Shown here: in pieces, positions 18,182 to 26,131 of the stretch
Numbering within the stretch: the first letter of the stretch is position 1
How the letters are laid out: every line of letters begins with the position of its first letter
Source of the DNA: Streptomyces sp. NBC_00704
GTDB taxonomy: Bacteria; Actinomycetota; Actinomycetes; Streptomycetales; Streptomycetaceae
DNA length: 64,000 nucleotides
Direction: 5' to 3'
Assembly (NCBI RefSeq): GCF_036226605.1
Contig: NZ_CP109000.1
Location: 6,754,501 to 6,818,500 of the forward strand
Position numbers and translations under genes: made by a program
Notes under the pieces: generated by a model
The model's input: the letters and a program-made list of their open reading frames with translations, nothing else
Databases searched by the model: none
What the model was told of the DNA's origin: nothing

Positions 18182-19536
18182 GCGCGAGGACGGCCGGCCC
18201 GCGGGTGGGCGCGCCGCCCGTGCTGTGGGCCGAGACGGCCCCGCCCGTCGTGCGGCGGCCCGCGCAGGCCGCGTCGGCCGCCCGAGGGGACGCCGCCGTC
18301 TCGGACGCCCGCATCGGCGTCATCGTGACCGCGCCGCACGCCGGGCGGCCGTCCCGGCTACGCCGCCTGCTCGGCAGCCGCGCCCTGCGCACCCACTTCG
18401 GGACGGTCGCCGGGATCGTCATCCTCTCGGTGCTGCTGTGGCGGCTGGGCACCGGCGTCTTCCTGGACGGGCTGCGGCGGATCGACACGCCGACCCTGCT
18501 CGCCGGCCTCGCGATCGGCGCGCTCACCACCGTGTTCAGCGCGTGGCGGTGGGCGCTGGTCGCCCGCGGGCTGCGGATCGGGCTGCCGCTCGGTGCGGCC
18601 GTCGCCGACTACTACCGCGCCCTGTTCCTCAACGCGGCGCTGCCCGGCGGCATCCTCGGCGACGTGCACCGCGCGGTGCGGCACGGGCAGAGCGAGGGCG
18701 ACGTAGGCCGCGGTGTGCGGGCCGTGGTCCTGGAGCGCACCGCCGGACAGCTCGTGCTGGCCGTCGCGGGCGTGACGATTCTGCTGACCCTGCCGTCGCC
18801 GGTCATGCAGGACGTCCGGCAGATCACGCCGCTGGTCCTGCTGGCCGGCGCGGGCGCCTGCGCCGTCGTCGTCGCCGTGCGGATGAGCTCCTCGGCCCCG
18901 CGCCGCGCGGGCCGGATGCGCGCGGCGCTGGCGGAGGCCCGCGAGAGCCTGCTGTCACGGCGCAACGGGCCGGGCGTCGCCCTGTCCTCCGCCGTCGTGC
19001 TGGCGGGACATCTGGCCATGTTCGTCGTGGCCGCGCGGGTCGCCGGTTCCGGCGCCTCCGTGCTCGCGCTGCTGCCGATCGCCGTCCTCGCGCTGCTCGC
19101 GATGGGCCTGCCGCTGAACGTCGGCGGCTGGGGCCCGCGCGAGGGCGTCACCGCCTGGGCGTTCGGCGCGGCCGGACTCGGCGCGAGCACCGGCCTGTCG
19201 GTCGCCGTCGTCTACGGCGTCCTCAGCTTCGTGGCGGCGCTGCCGGGAGCGGTCGTGCTGGTCGTGCGCTGGGCCGCCGGAGCGCGCGGCCGGGCCGCGG
19301 ACCCGGCCGCTCCGAACGCCGACGAGCGGCCCGGCGAGGACGAGCGGCGTTACGCGGAGGCCGTGTCACCGGCCGCCGCCGTACCCGCGGCGTCCCCTTC
19401 CGCGGAGGTCCGCGGGGCCGGCGTGGTCAGCAGCGAGAAATACGCGCCGAAGGAATCCGCGAGGCTCGCGAGAAGTTCCTTTCCCTTTTCCGCGGACCCC
19501 AGGGAAGGACGGCCGATGACGCCCGAATCGGTATAG
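18178..19536 (+). CDS. UPF0104 / lysylphosphatidylglycerol-synthase-TM-type membrane protein
   Basis: A 452-residue integral membrane protein of the AglD/UPF0104 group, related to the flippase domain of MprF. Landmarks are the RALFLNAALPGGILGDVHRA segment (SxxPGGxGGD-like motif) and LPLNVGGWGPREGVTAWAFG. Eight or so membrane spans cover residues 75-370. The last 80 residues are hydrophilic and run antisense to the convergent creatininase gene, overlapping it by 187 bp. In homologous systems such proteins move lipid-linked molecules across the membrane, which fits a glycosylated lipid product of this cluster. Confidence 0.82.
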   Translation: MSARTAGPRVGAPPVLWAETAPPVVRRPAQAASAARGDAAVSDARIGVIVTAPHAGRPSRLRRLLGSRALRTHFGTVAGIVILSVLLWRLGTGVFLDGLRRIDTPTLLAGLAIGALTTVFSAWRWALVARGLRIGLPLGAAVADYYRALFLNAALPGGILGDVHRAVRHGQSEGDVGRGVRAVVLERTAGQLVLAVAGVTILLTLPSPVMQDVRQITPLVLLAGAGACAVVVAVRMSSSAPRRAGRMRAALAEARESLLSRRNGPGVALSSAVVLAGHLAMFVVAARVAGSGASVLALLPIAVLALLAMGLPLNVGGWGPREGVTAWAFGAAGLGASTGLSVAVVYGVLSFVAALPGAVVLVVRWAAGARGRAADPAAPNADERPGEDERRYAEAVSPAAAVPAASPSAEVRGAGVVSSEKYAPKESARLARSSFPFSADPREGRPMTPESV

Positions 19537-20168
19537 GCGGACATTCCCAGCGTGAGCAGATGACGGCGGTCGTCCGCGACGAAATCGGCCGACTCGTAAC
19601 CGGGCCGGACGACATCGGGGTGGGCGTGCAGCAGGATCGACGTCTCGATCTCCCCGGCGTGCATGTCGGTGAGCAGCGAGGTCGACACCCCGGACCGCTC
19701 CAGCGCCGTCTCCCAGTCCTCCGGGGCCGGGAACAGCGCCATCGGCTCGCCCGCGGCGGACGACTCCTGGACGACGTTGCCCAGGACGTAGTTCCCGCCG
19801 TGTCCGTTGACCACAACCAGGGCTTCGACGCCCGAGCGGCGCAACGACGCCGCGATGTCCCGTACCACCGCGTGAAGGGTCACGGAGGAGATGCTGACGG
19901 TTCCCGGCCAGGCCGCGTGCTCGTGCGAGCAGGCGACGGTCACCGGCGGGAGGAGGTGCACCGGGTACGCCTCGGCGATCTCCCGCGCGATGGCGCAGGC
20001 GACCAGCGTGTCGGTGGCCAGCGGCAGGTGTGCGCCGTGCTGTTCGAAGCTGCCGACGGGAAGGACCGCAACCTGCGTCGCGACCCCGGCTCCCCGGGCC
20101 CGCACGTCTTCGGTAGTGTCCGTCGGCATCACTCCGTACGCCGCCGACCGTATGTCCGAACCACTCAT
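19350..20168 (-). CDS. Creatininase-family amidohydrolase (probable formamide hydrolase)
   Basis: A 272-residue metal-dependent hydrolase. Creatininase signatures are complete: PVGSFEQHGAHLPLATDT (Glu42, His44, Asp53), HEHAAWPGT, VVNGHGGN and HAGEIETS. The family includes ArfB, which deformylates a formamidopyrimidine in archaeal riboflavin synthesis. The gene is divergent from a GTP cyclohydrolase II paralogue predicted to stop at the formamidopyrimidine, so deformylation of that product is the likely role. ATG 20168 leaves only 38 bp to the neighbour; ATG 20129 is an alternative start. The C-terminal 25 residues are Ala/Gly-rich. Confidence 0.85.
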   Translation of the reverse strand: MSGSDIRSAAYGVMPTDTTEDVRARGAGVATQVAVLPVGSFEQHGAHLPLATDTLVACAIAREIAEAYPVHLLPPVTVACSHEHAAWPGTVSISSVTLHAVVRDIAASLRRSGVEALVVVNGHGGNYVLGNVVQESSAAGEPMALFPAPEDWETALERSGVSTSLLTDMHAGEIETSILLHAHPDVVRPGYESADFVADDRRHLLTLGMSAYTDSGVIGRPSLGSAEKGKELLASLADSFGAYFSLLTTPAPRTSAEGDAAGTAAAGDTASA

Positions 20169-20206
20169 TTCTTCCCGGCCCTTCGTCTCTGCTTAGGAAC
20201 CAGATC

Positions 20207-20866
20207 ATGACAGAAAACCTTGGCGTACTCGGCACGAAGACCCCGCAGCGCACCGGTGTGGAACGCGTGGTGAACGCCCCTCTGCCCACCGTTTACGGCA
20301 AATTCCAGGCGATCGGTTATATGGACCACGACCGCGGCGACGAACAAGTCGCCCTGGTCTACGGCGACATCGGCGCGGAGGACGTGCTGACCCGGCTGCA
20401 CTCGGAATGCCTGACCGGAGACGCGTTCGGCTCCCAGCACTGCGAGTGCGGCGACCAGCTGGAGTCCGCGCTGCGGTCGGTGGTCGCGGAGGGCCGCGGC
20501 GTGGTCGTCTACCTGCGCGGGCACGAGGGCCGCGGCATAGGGCTGCTCGGCAAGCTGCGGGCGATGGCGCTCCAGGCGGAGGGTCTGGACACCGTCGAGG
20601 CCAACGTCGCCCTCGGGTTCCCGGTGGACGCCCGCGACTACAAGGTGGCCGCCGACATCCTGCGCGACCTGGGCGTGCGGTCGGTCCGCCTGATGTCGAA
20701 CAACCCGCGCAAGCGCGAGGCGCTGGTGGACAACGGCATCCGGGTCGCCGAAGAGGTGCCGCTGCTGATCGAACCGTGCGAGAACAACATCACCTACCTG
20801 CGCACCAAGCGGGAGCGCCTGGATCACCGGCTGCCCCACCTGGACGCGGTGGCGCACTGGTCCTGA
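20207..20866 (+). CDS. GTP cyclohydrolase II paralogue with Met120 in place of the catalytic Tyr
   Basis: A 219-residue RibA-type protein. The zinc site C68-x10-C79-x-C81 and the HEGRGIGLL motif are intact. The canonical IRAYALQ reads LRAMALQ, placing Met at residue 120. Work on S. coelicolor paralogues, as I recall it (SCO6655, Bandarian group), showed that Met120 makes the enzyme release the formamidopyrimidine (FAPy) nucleotide instead of the deformylated product. This gene matches that case. It lacks the fused RibB domain of riboflavin-operon enzymes and sits outside a rib operon, so it probably feeds a specialised pathway. ATG 20207 has AGGAA upstream. Confidence 0.92.
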   Translation: MTENLGVLGTKTPQRTGVERVVNAPLPTVYGKFQAIGYMDHDRGDEQVALVYGDIGAEDVLTRLHSECLTGDAFGSQHCECGDQLESALRSVVAEGRGVVVYLRGHEGRGIGLLGKLRAMALQAEGLDTVEANVALGFPVDARDYKVAADILRDLGVRSVRLMSNNPRKREALVDNGIRVAEEVPLLIEPCENNITYLRTKRERLDHRLPHLDAVAHWS

Positions 20867-20924
20867 GCCCGCCGCACCTCGCCCCCCGACGGGCGCCCGC
20901 ACGGCGCCCCCGGCGCACGACAGC

Positions 20925-20951
20925 CCCGGCCCGACTCGCCTCGGAGCCGGG
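20925..20951. terminator. Bulged hairpin between convergent genes
   Basis: CCCGGC (20925-20930) pairs with 20946-20951 and CCGA with TCGG inside it, leaving one bulged A. It lies between the cyclohydrolase end and the convergent serine hydrolase end. Likely bidirectional terminator. Confidence 0.5.
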
Positions 20952-21034
20952 CCGGCGCCGCGTCCCCCTGGGGGCCATCGCTCATCGAACCGCCCCCCTC
21001 CGGCTCCGCCTTGATGCTGGCGGTCCCGGTGGGG

Positions 21035-22264
21035 TCAGTGCGTGATCGCCTCGTGGACCAGTCGCTTGAGGCCGGGGTAGAGCTTCAGGGACTTCCGGGG
21101 GCGCAGCTGGGTCAGGAACTGGACGGAGACGTCGTGGGCGGGGTCGACCCAGAAGGTGGTGGTGGCGACGCCGCTCCAGCCGTACGTCCCCAGACCGCCG
21201 GGGGCCTGCGTGCGGCTCGGGTCGACGACCACGGACACCCCGAGGCCGAAGCCGACGCCGTCGTTGCCCGGCTCGTCGTGGGCGGGGCGGCTGCCGAAGG
21301 TCCGCAGGTCCGCGCCGCCGGGGAGGTGGTTGCGGGTCATCAGGTCGACCGTCTCGGGCGCGAGCAGGCGCACGCCGTCCAGTTCGCCGCGCCGCCGCAG
21401 CATTTCGCTGAACCGGTGGACGTCGTAGGCGGTGGCGACCATGCCGCCGCTGCCCGACAGGAACCGGGGGCGGCCGGACAGGGGCAGGCCCGCGATGGGC
21501 TCGATGCCGCCGCCGTCGGCGTCCCCGTACAACTCGGCCAGCCGGGCGGCCTGTTCGCCGTTCACCTGGAAGCCGGCGTCGGGCATGCCGAGCGGGCGGA
21601 AGACCCGCTCGGCGAGGAACTCGTCCAGCGGCCGCCCGGAGACCACCTCGACGACCCGGCCCAGGACGTTCGTGGCCACCGAGTAGTTCCACTGCGTGCC
21701 CGGCTCGAATTGCAGCGGCAGGCGCGCGTAGGCCTCGACGGTGCCCGCGAGGTCCGAGCCCGGCAGCACCGCCGAGTCGAGTCCGGCCTCGCGGTACAGG
21801 CCGTCGACCGGGTGACAGCGGTAGAACGCGAAGGTCAGGCCCGCGGTGTGGGTCATCAGATGACGTACCAGCACGGGCTGTTCCACCGGCCGGGTGGACA
21901 GGTCCGCGCCCGAACCGCCGGTGTACACGCGCTGGTCGGCGAAGGCCGGGAGGTGGTCGGCCACGGGGTCGTCGAGGCCGAGACGGCCCTCCTCCATCAG
22001 TATCAGCGCGCCGACCGAGGTCACCGGCTTGGTCATGGAGTAGATCCGGTAGAGGGTGTCGGCCTCCACGGGCAGTCCGGCGGCGATGTCGCGGAGGCCG
22101 TGCGTGGTGAGGTGCGCGACCCGGCCGCCGCGTGAGACCGCCAGGAGGAACCCGGGCAGACGCCCCTCGCCGACGTACCGGGCGAGGTGCCGGTCGAGGC
22201 GCTCCAGCGCCTTCCCGTCCAGCCCGGCCTCGCTCGGGTCGGCCTCTTGTCGCAGCAGTGCCAT
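21035..22264 (-). CDS. Serine hydrolase, class C beta-lactamase family
   Basis: A 409-residue beta-lactamase/D-alanyl-D-alanine carboxypeptidase fold enzyme without signal peptide. The nucleophile motif SxxK is SMTK in YRIYSMTKPVTS, the YxN-type motif is YSV in WNYSVATN, and LMTHTAGLTF is the conserved following element. This cytoplasmic group often acts on esters (EstB, LovD-like). Of two adjacent ATGs I chose 22264, six bases after GGAGG. It follows the MFS gene by 40 bp on the same strand and may share the TetR-controlled transcript. The substrate is unknown. Confidence 0.85.
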   Translation of the reverse strand: MALLRQEADPSEAGLDGKALERLDRHLARYVGEGRLPGFLLAVSRGGRVAHLTTHGLRDIAAGLPVEADTLYRIYSMTKPVTSVGALILMEEGRLGLDDPVADHLPAFADQRVYTGGSGADLSTRPVEQPVLVRHLMTHTAGLTFAFYRCHPVDGLYREAGLDSAVLPGSDLAGTVEAYARLPLQFEPGTQWNYSVATNVLGRVVEVVSGRPLDEFLAERVFRPLGMPDAGFQVNGEQAARLAELYGDADGGGIEPIAGLPLSGRPRFLSGSGGMVATAYDVHRFSEMLRRRGELDGVRLLAPETVDLMTRNHLPGGADLRTFGSRPAHDEPGNDGVGFGLGVSVVVDPSRTQAPGGLGTYGWSGVATTTFWVDPAHDVSVQFLTQLRPRKSLKLYPGLKRLVHEAITH

Positions 22265-22304
22265 CATCGTCCTCCGGTGCGTTCGTTCAAGGCGCGGTCC
22301 GGGC

Positions 22305-23780
22305 CTACCCGCCGGGACGGCCTCCGACCTCATCGTCGCGCAGGTAACGCGCGTGCGGACCCCTTTGCGCCCCGTGATCGCTGTGCGTTGCGTCGCTTCC
22401 CTCGGCGGGGTGACCAGCGGGGCAGTCGGCGGGGCGGGCAGCGGGGCGGGCGCTGGCGGCGGGGCGTGCGCGCCCCGGGAGCGCCCCGCAGAGCGCCGGA
22501 GCGGCCGCGGCCGCGCACGCCAGCGCCCACAGGGGCGAACGCGGTGCGCCGAGGTCCATGAGCACGGTCGCCGCCGCGACGCCGAGCGCCGGCCCGACGT
22601 TCATCGCCGTCTGCTGCATTCCGCCCGCCACTCCGGCCGACTCGGCCGGCGCCTCCTTGACGACGACATGCGTCGCCGCCACCATCGTCGCGCCGAACCC
22701 GGCTCCCACCAGCGTGAATCCGGCGCAGAAGACGGCCGGGGCCGAAGCCGCGGCGAGGACGACGAGTCCCGCGGCGAGCACGGCCGTCGCCCCCGTGAGC
22801 GTGGCGCGCGCGCCGGCCCGGCGCAGCAGGACCGCGGCGGCGGGGGCGGCGGCCACCAGGGCCACGGCCAGCGGAAGGCTCAGCAGCGCGCTGTGCAGCG
22901 GGGTGAGGCCCAGGCCGTCCTGGAGGAGGTACACGCAGGCGAACACCGCGCCGTTCAGGGCCGCCGACGCGAGGACGAGCAGAGCGAGCGCGGCGCCGAC
23001 CGGGCGCGGGCCCCCGTCGCCCGCCCCCGTCCGTCCGAGCGCCGCCGCCGACGGCAGCAGGGGCGCCGGGGCGCGCCGTTCGTGCCGCACGAAGGCGACG
23101 GCGGCGAGGAGCGCGACCGGGGCCGACCAGGTCACGCCGGGCAGGGTGACCAGCGTGTGCACCAGGCAGGCCAGCGTCACCGCGAGGAGCAGGGCGCCGG
23201 GCAGGTCCAGCGGCGCGTCGGCGGACGGCCGGGTCTCCTCCCGTGAGGCGAGGGCGAGCGCCCCGAACAGCAGCGCGGGCACGACGTTCACCAGGAACAC
23301 CGCACGCCAGCCGAACCCGGTGGTCAGCGCCCCGCCGACGACGGGCCCGACGGCCGCCGCCACTCCGATGGCGGCCGTGCGCACCGCGATCGGCGTGCGC
23401 AGCCGGTCCGGCGGGAACGAGGCCCGCAGCATGCCCAGCGTGGCCGGCTGCAACAGCGCCCCGAACACGCCCTGCACGATGCGCAGTGCGATCACCCAGC
23501 CCACGCCGGGCGCCACCGCGAGGGCCGCCGAGACGGCCCCGAAGCCGAGCATGCCGACGGCGAAGACGCGGCGGTGCCCGTGCCGGTCGCCCAGCCGGCC
23601 GGCGAACACGAGCAGACCGGCCACCGCGACGAGATAGCCGGTGCCGGTCCACTGGGCCTCGGTCAGCGACGCGTGCAGGTCGTGTTGCAGGGCGGGCCGG
23701 GCGACGGTGAGCACGGTGCCGTCCAGGGCGACGATCACCGCGCCCGCCACACTGCTCGCCAGCGTCAGGGAACGGTTCAC
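22305..23780 (-). CDS. MFS drug/proton antiporter (EmrB/QacA type)
   Basis: A 491-residue transporter with about 14 membrane spans. The first span contains ALDGTVLTVARPAL, matching the LDxTVVNVALP motif of the DHA2 family, and motif A appears as GRLGDRHGHRRVF. Motif C is represented by GPVVGGALTTGFGWR. The GTG start at 23780 follows GGAGGA and overlaps the TetR stop by 4 bp. The last 50 residues are Ala/Pro/His-rich. It probably exports a toxic compound sensed by the adjacent repressor. Confidence 0.9.
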   Translation of the reverse strand: MNRSLTLASSVAGAVIVALDGTVLTVARPALQHDLHASLTEAQWTGTGYLVAVAGLLVFAGRLGDRHGHRRVFAVGMLGFGAVSAALAVAPGVGWVIALRIVQGVFGALLQPATLGMLRASFPPDRLRTPIAVRTAAIGVAAAVGPVVGGALTTGFGWRAVFLVNVVPALLFGALALASREETRPSADAPLDLPGALLLAVTLACLVHTLVTLPGVTWSAPVALLAAVAFVRHERRAPAPLLPSAAALGRTGAGDGGPRPVGAALALLVLASAALNGAVFACVYLLQDGLGLTPLHSALLSLPLAVALVAAAPAAAVLLRRAGARATLTGATAVLAAGLVVLAAASAPAVFCAGFTLVGAGFGATMVAATHVVVKEAPAESAGVAGGMQQTAMNVGPALGVAAATVLMDLGAPRSPLWALACAAAAAPALCGALPGRARPAASARPAARPADCPAGHPAEGSDATHSDHGAQRGPHARYLRDDEVGGRPGG

Positions 23781-24382
23781 CGGCCGTCCTCCGGCCCCAG
23801 GTGGGCGTCCAGTGCCGTGCGCAGCAGCGGCGCGAAGTCGTCGGCCCCGGTGACGAGTTGGAGACTGCCCCAGCGCCAGAGCTGGGCGATGCCGTGCAGG
23901 TTCGCCCACAGCGCGGCCGCGACGGCGCGGGCGTCGGCGTCCGGGCGGACGCGGCCGACCAGTTCCACCAGCACCCCGAACAGCGGCAGGCTGGTGTCGC
24001 GCAGCCGCAGATGGCCACTCTCCAGCAGATCGTGACGGAACATCAGCTCGTACATCCCGGCGTTCTCCAGGGCGAAGCGCAGGTAGGCGTCGCCGAGCCG
24101 GGTGAGTTGCCCGCGGGGGTCGTCCGTGCTGCCGTCGCCGCGGAGCGCGTTCACGCGCGCGGCCAGGTCGGTGAAGCCGCGGTGCGCGATGGCCGACAGC
24201 AGTTCCAGGTGGGTGGGGAAGTGGCGGCGGGGCGCTCCGTGCGAGACGCCCGCCCGCCGTGCGATCTCGCGCAGGGTCAGCGCCCCGGCGCCCTCCCGCG
24301 ACACGAGATCCACGCCGGCGTCGACCAGTCGCGTGCGCAGCCCGGCGTCCTGAGGGGCGGGTTCGGGCTCCGGAGTTGTCAT
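23777..24382 (-). CDS. TetR-family transcriptional repressor
   Basis: A 201-residue regulator. The N-terminal helix-turn-helix spans roughly residues 15-60 (TLREIARRAGVSHGAPRRHF). The C-terminal half resembles the WHG-domain ligand pocket. ATG 24382 lies inside one of two TAGACA-N-TGTCTA operators, and no ribosome site precedes it, so the mRNA is probably leaderless and autorepressed. GTG 24388 is the alternative. It overlaps the MFS gene start, so repressor and pump are translationally coupled. Confidence 0.88.
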   Translation of the reverse strand: MTTPEPEPAPQDAGLRTRLVDAGVDLVSREGAGALTLREIARRAGVSHGAPRRHFPTHLELLSAIAHRGFTDLAARVNALRGDGSTDDPRGQLTRLGDAYLRFALENAGMYELMFRHDLLESGHLRLRDTSLPLFGVLVELVGRVRPDADARAVAAALWANLHGIAQLWRWGSLQLVTGADDFAPLLRTALDAHLGPEDGR

Positions 24383-24394
24383 AGACACTGTCTA
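24382..24394. promoter_or_regulatory. TetR operator 1
   Basis: TAGACACTGTCTA, a palindrome with one central base. It overlaps the tetR start codon and the presumed -10 region. Confidence 0.8.
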
Positions 24395-24405
24395 CCAGGC
24401 GGGAG

Positions 24406-24418
24406 TAGACAGTGTCTA
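24406..24418. promoter_or_regulatory. TetR operator 2
   Basis: TAGACAGTGTCTA, the same palindrome with the central base complemented, centred 24 bp from operator 1. It overlaps the presumed -35 region (TAGACA) of the tetR promoter. Confidence 0.8.
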
Positions 24419-24476
24419 CATCGGTTCGTGCGGAGGGAGGTCGGGTCGCCTGGCCGACGGTGTCCCGGGTGCGCGG

Positions 24477-25934
24477 TTACTGGCGGCTGACGGTCCGGGT
24501 GACGCCGGCGACGACCGTGGAGGCCAGGACCCAGCCGGTGACGATGAGGACGTACGACAGGGTCTGGTACCAGCCGGTCGGCGCGAACGCGCTCTCCTGC
24601 CCGAAGGAGATCACCGGGAGCAGCAGGTCGAGGGTGTAGAAGACCGGGCTGAACGGGGGCGCCTCGTCCGCCTTCAGGGGCGGCGGGTGGTGCCCGGCGT
24701 AGACGATCGAGCCGACGGCCAGCAGGGACAGCAGCCAGCCGGCCGCGCGCAGCGGGCGGAACCCGTAGCCCACGGCCGCGTCCTGGAGGCGGCCCCACAG
24801 CCGCCCGTACCAGGGGAGCGTGCCGCGGTGGCGGCGCTGCTTGGCGAGCTGGACCCGCCGGGCGGCCCGGTCGTCGCCGGCGGTCCGGTAGGCGGCGGTG
24901 AGCTGTTCGTAGGAGTGCGGGTCGAAGGCGTCGCCGTCGCGCTCCAGCATCGGCAGCCGCCGCTCGGCGGGCTCGTGCGGAGTGAGGAACGTGTATGTGA
25001 GTTCCAGCAGCCCCACCTGGTCGGGCAGCTTTTCGGGCGCGAGGTGCAGCCGGCCGATCTCGGCGCGTCGCAGGTTGAGCCGGCCCCGGATCGGCGGCCC
25101 CTCCCGCAGCCACAGCTCGCCCATGACGCAGCTGCTCGCCCGCAGGGCGGTGCCGCCCGGGTTGGACAGGGAGGTGTTCAGCAGGTCCACCCGGCCGGGG
25201 ACGCGCGAGCCGCGCAGGTCGATACGGCCGTCGGCGCGCATGCGCCGGGCCGTCAGATTGGCGCCGACGTCGAGGGCCTCGGCCTGGAGGGCGAAGCCGC
25301 CGGGGTTGCTCAGCTCGGCGTCCTCCAGGTCGATGGAGCCGGCCACGGCGGCGCCGTCGAGCCGTATCGCTCCGCGCGTGCGCAGTCCCCGCGCGCACAG
25401 GTCGTCGTCGACGGAGAGCTGGTGGAGCGCGAGCACCGGCTGCGCGGGGTCCCCGGTGGTGATCTCGGCCCGGTCGACGAAGAGCGCACCGGCGATCTGC
25501 GCCCCGCCGAGCTGCACGGGCCCGCTGATCCGGCAGCGCGTCAGCCTCAGACTGCCGTCGATCCGGCTGCGCGCGGCCGCGAGACCGGGCAGGACGCAGT
25601 CGCGCAGGTTCAGGTAGTTCAGCTGGGCGCCGGCCAGGCGCGGCACGGCGTCGAAGCGGCAGTGGTTGAGGCGCACGACGCTGTCGACGACCGCGTACCG
25701 CAGATCCAGCTCGCCGGTGATCCGCGCTCCCATGACCTTGAGCGCCGCCACCTCGCCCGGTTCGCGGGGCCCGTTGAGGAGCAGCGCGCGCAACACGGCC
25801 GCCCGCAGGGCCGGTTCGGGACCGCGGTCGGGGTCCGGCGCGCCGGCGGCGCCCTCGCGGAAGTCGGTGGTCGCTCCCGTGGCGAAGGCCCGCCAGACTC
25901 GCGCTTCGGCCGGTGTCAGATCGTCGATCTCCAT
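24477..25934 (-). CDS. Membrane-anchored repeat protein of unknown function
   Basis: A 485-residue protein. Residues 30-310 consist of quasi-repeats of the form G-x-(I/V/L)-x-L-x-x-(A/C)-x-(I/L) (for example GSIDLEDAELSNPGG and GRIDLRGSRVPGRVDL), consistent with a pentapeptide-like or parallel beta-helix stack. The C-terminal 120 residues include a linker, two or three membrane segments (AAGWLLSLLAVGSIVYAG; LSYVLIVTGWVLAS) and end near TRTVSRQ. I chose ATG 25934 (MEIDDLTPAEARVW); its ribosome site is weak. A homologue lies next to the pentose-phosphate cluster in other streptomycetes, as I recall. Role unknown. Confidence 0.7.
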   Translation of the reverse strand: MEIDDLTPAEARVWRAFATGATTDFREGAAGAPDPDRGPEPALRAAVLRALLLNGPREPGEVAALKVMGARITGELDLRYAVVDSVVRLNHCRFDAVPRLAGAQLNYLNLRDCVLPGLAAARSRIDGSLRLTRCRISGPVQLGGAQIAGALFVDRAEITTGDPAQPVLALHQLSVDDDLCARGLRTRGAIRLDGAAVAGSIDLEDAELSNPGGFALQAEALDVGANLTARRMRADGRIDLRGSRVPGRVDLLNTSLSNPGGTALRASSCVMGELWLREGPPIRGRLNLRRAEIGRLHLAPEKLPDQVGLLELTYTFLTPHEPAERRLPMLERDGDAFDPHSYEQLTAAYRTAGDDRAARRVQLAKQRRHRGTLPWYGRLWGRLQDAAVGYGFRPLRAAGWLLSLLAVGSIVYAGHHPPPLKADEAPPFSPVFYTLDLLLPVISFGQESAFAPTGWYQTLSYVLIVTGWVLASTVVAGVTRTVSRQ

Positions 25935-25980
25935 CAGCCGCGACTCTGGCGGGCCCGTCCGAACGGTGTCAACAGGCCCG

Positions 25981-26051
25981 GCCCGTATGTCCCGTTCGCC
26001 GGTCACGGGTCACTCCGGCCGGGCCCGCACGTCCCGTTCGCCGATCACGGG
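25981..26051. repeat. 29-bp imperfect direct repeat, 42-bp period
   Basis: Copies at 25981-26009 and 26023-26051 differ at three positions. Each contains CCCGTTCGCC and TCACGGG. They lie between the gnd end and the start of the membrane repeat protein. Possibly regulatory or a small duplication. Confidence 0.7.
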
Positions 26052-26131
26052 CCGGCCGCCGGGGGCCTCCCGCGCACGGGAGGCGGCGGGGGAGGACCGG
26101 CGAAGGCCCCCGGCGACCTTCTGGGGCCGCC

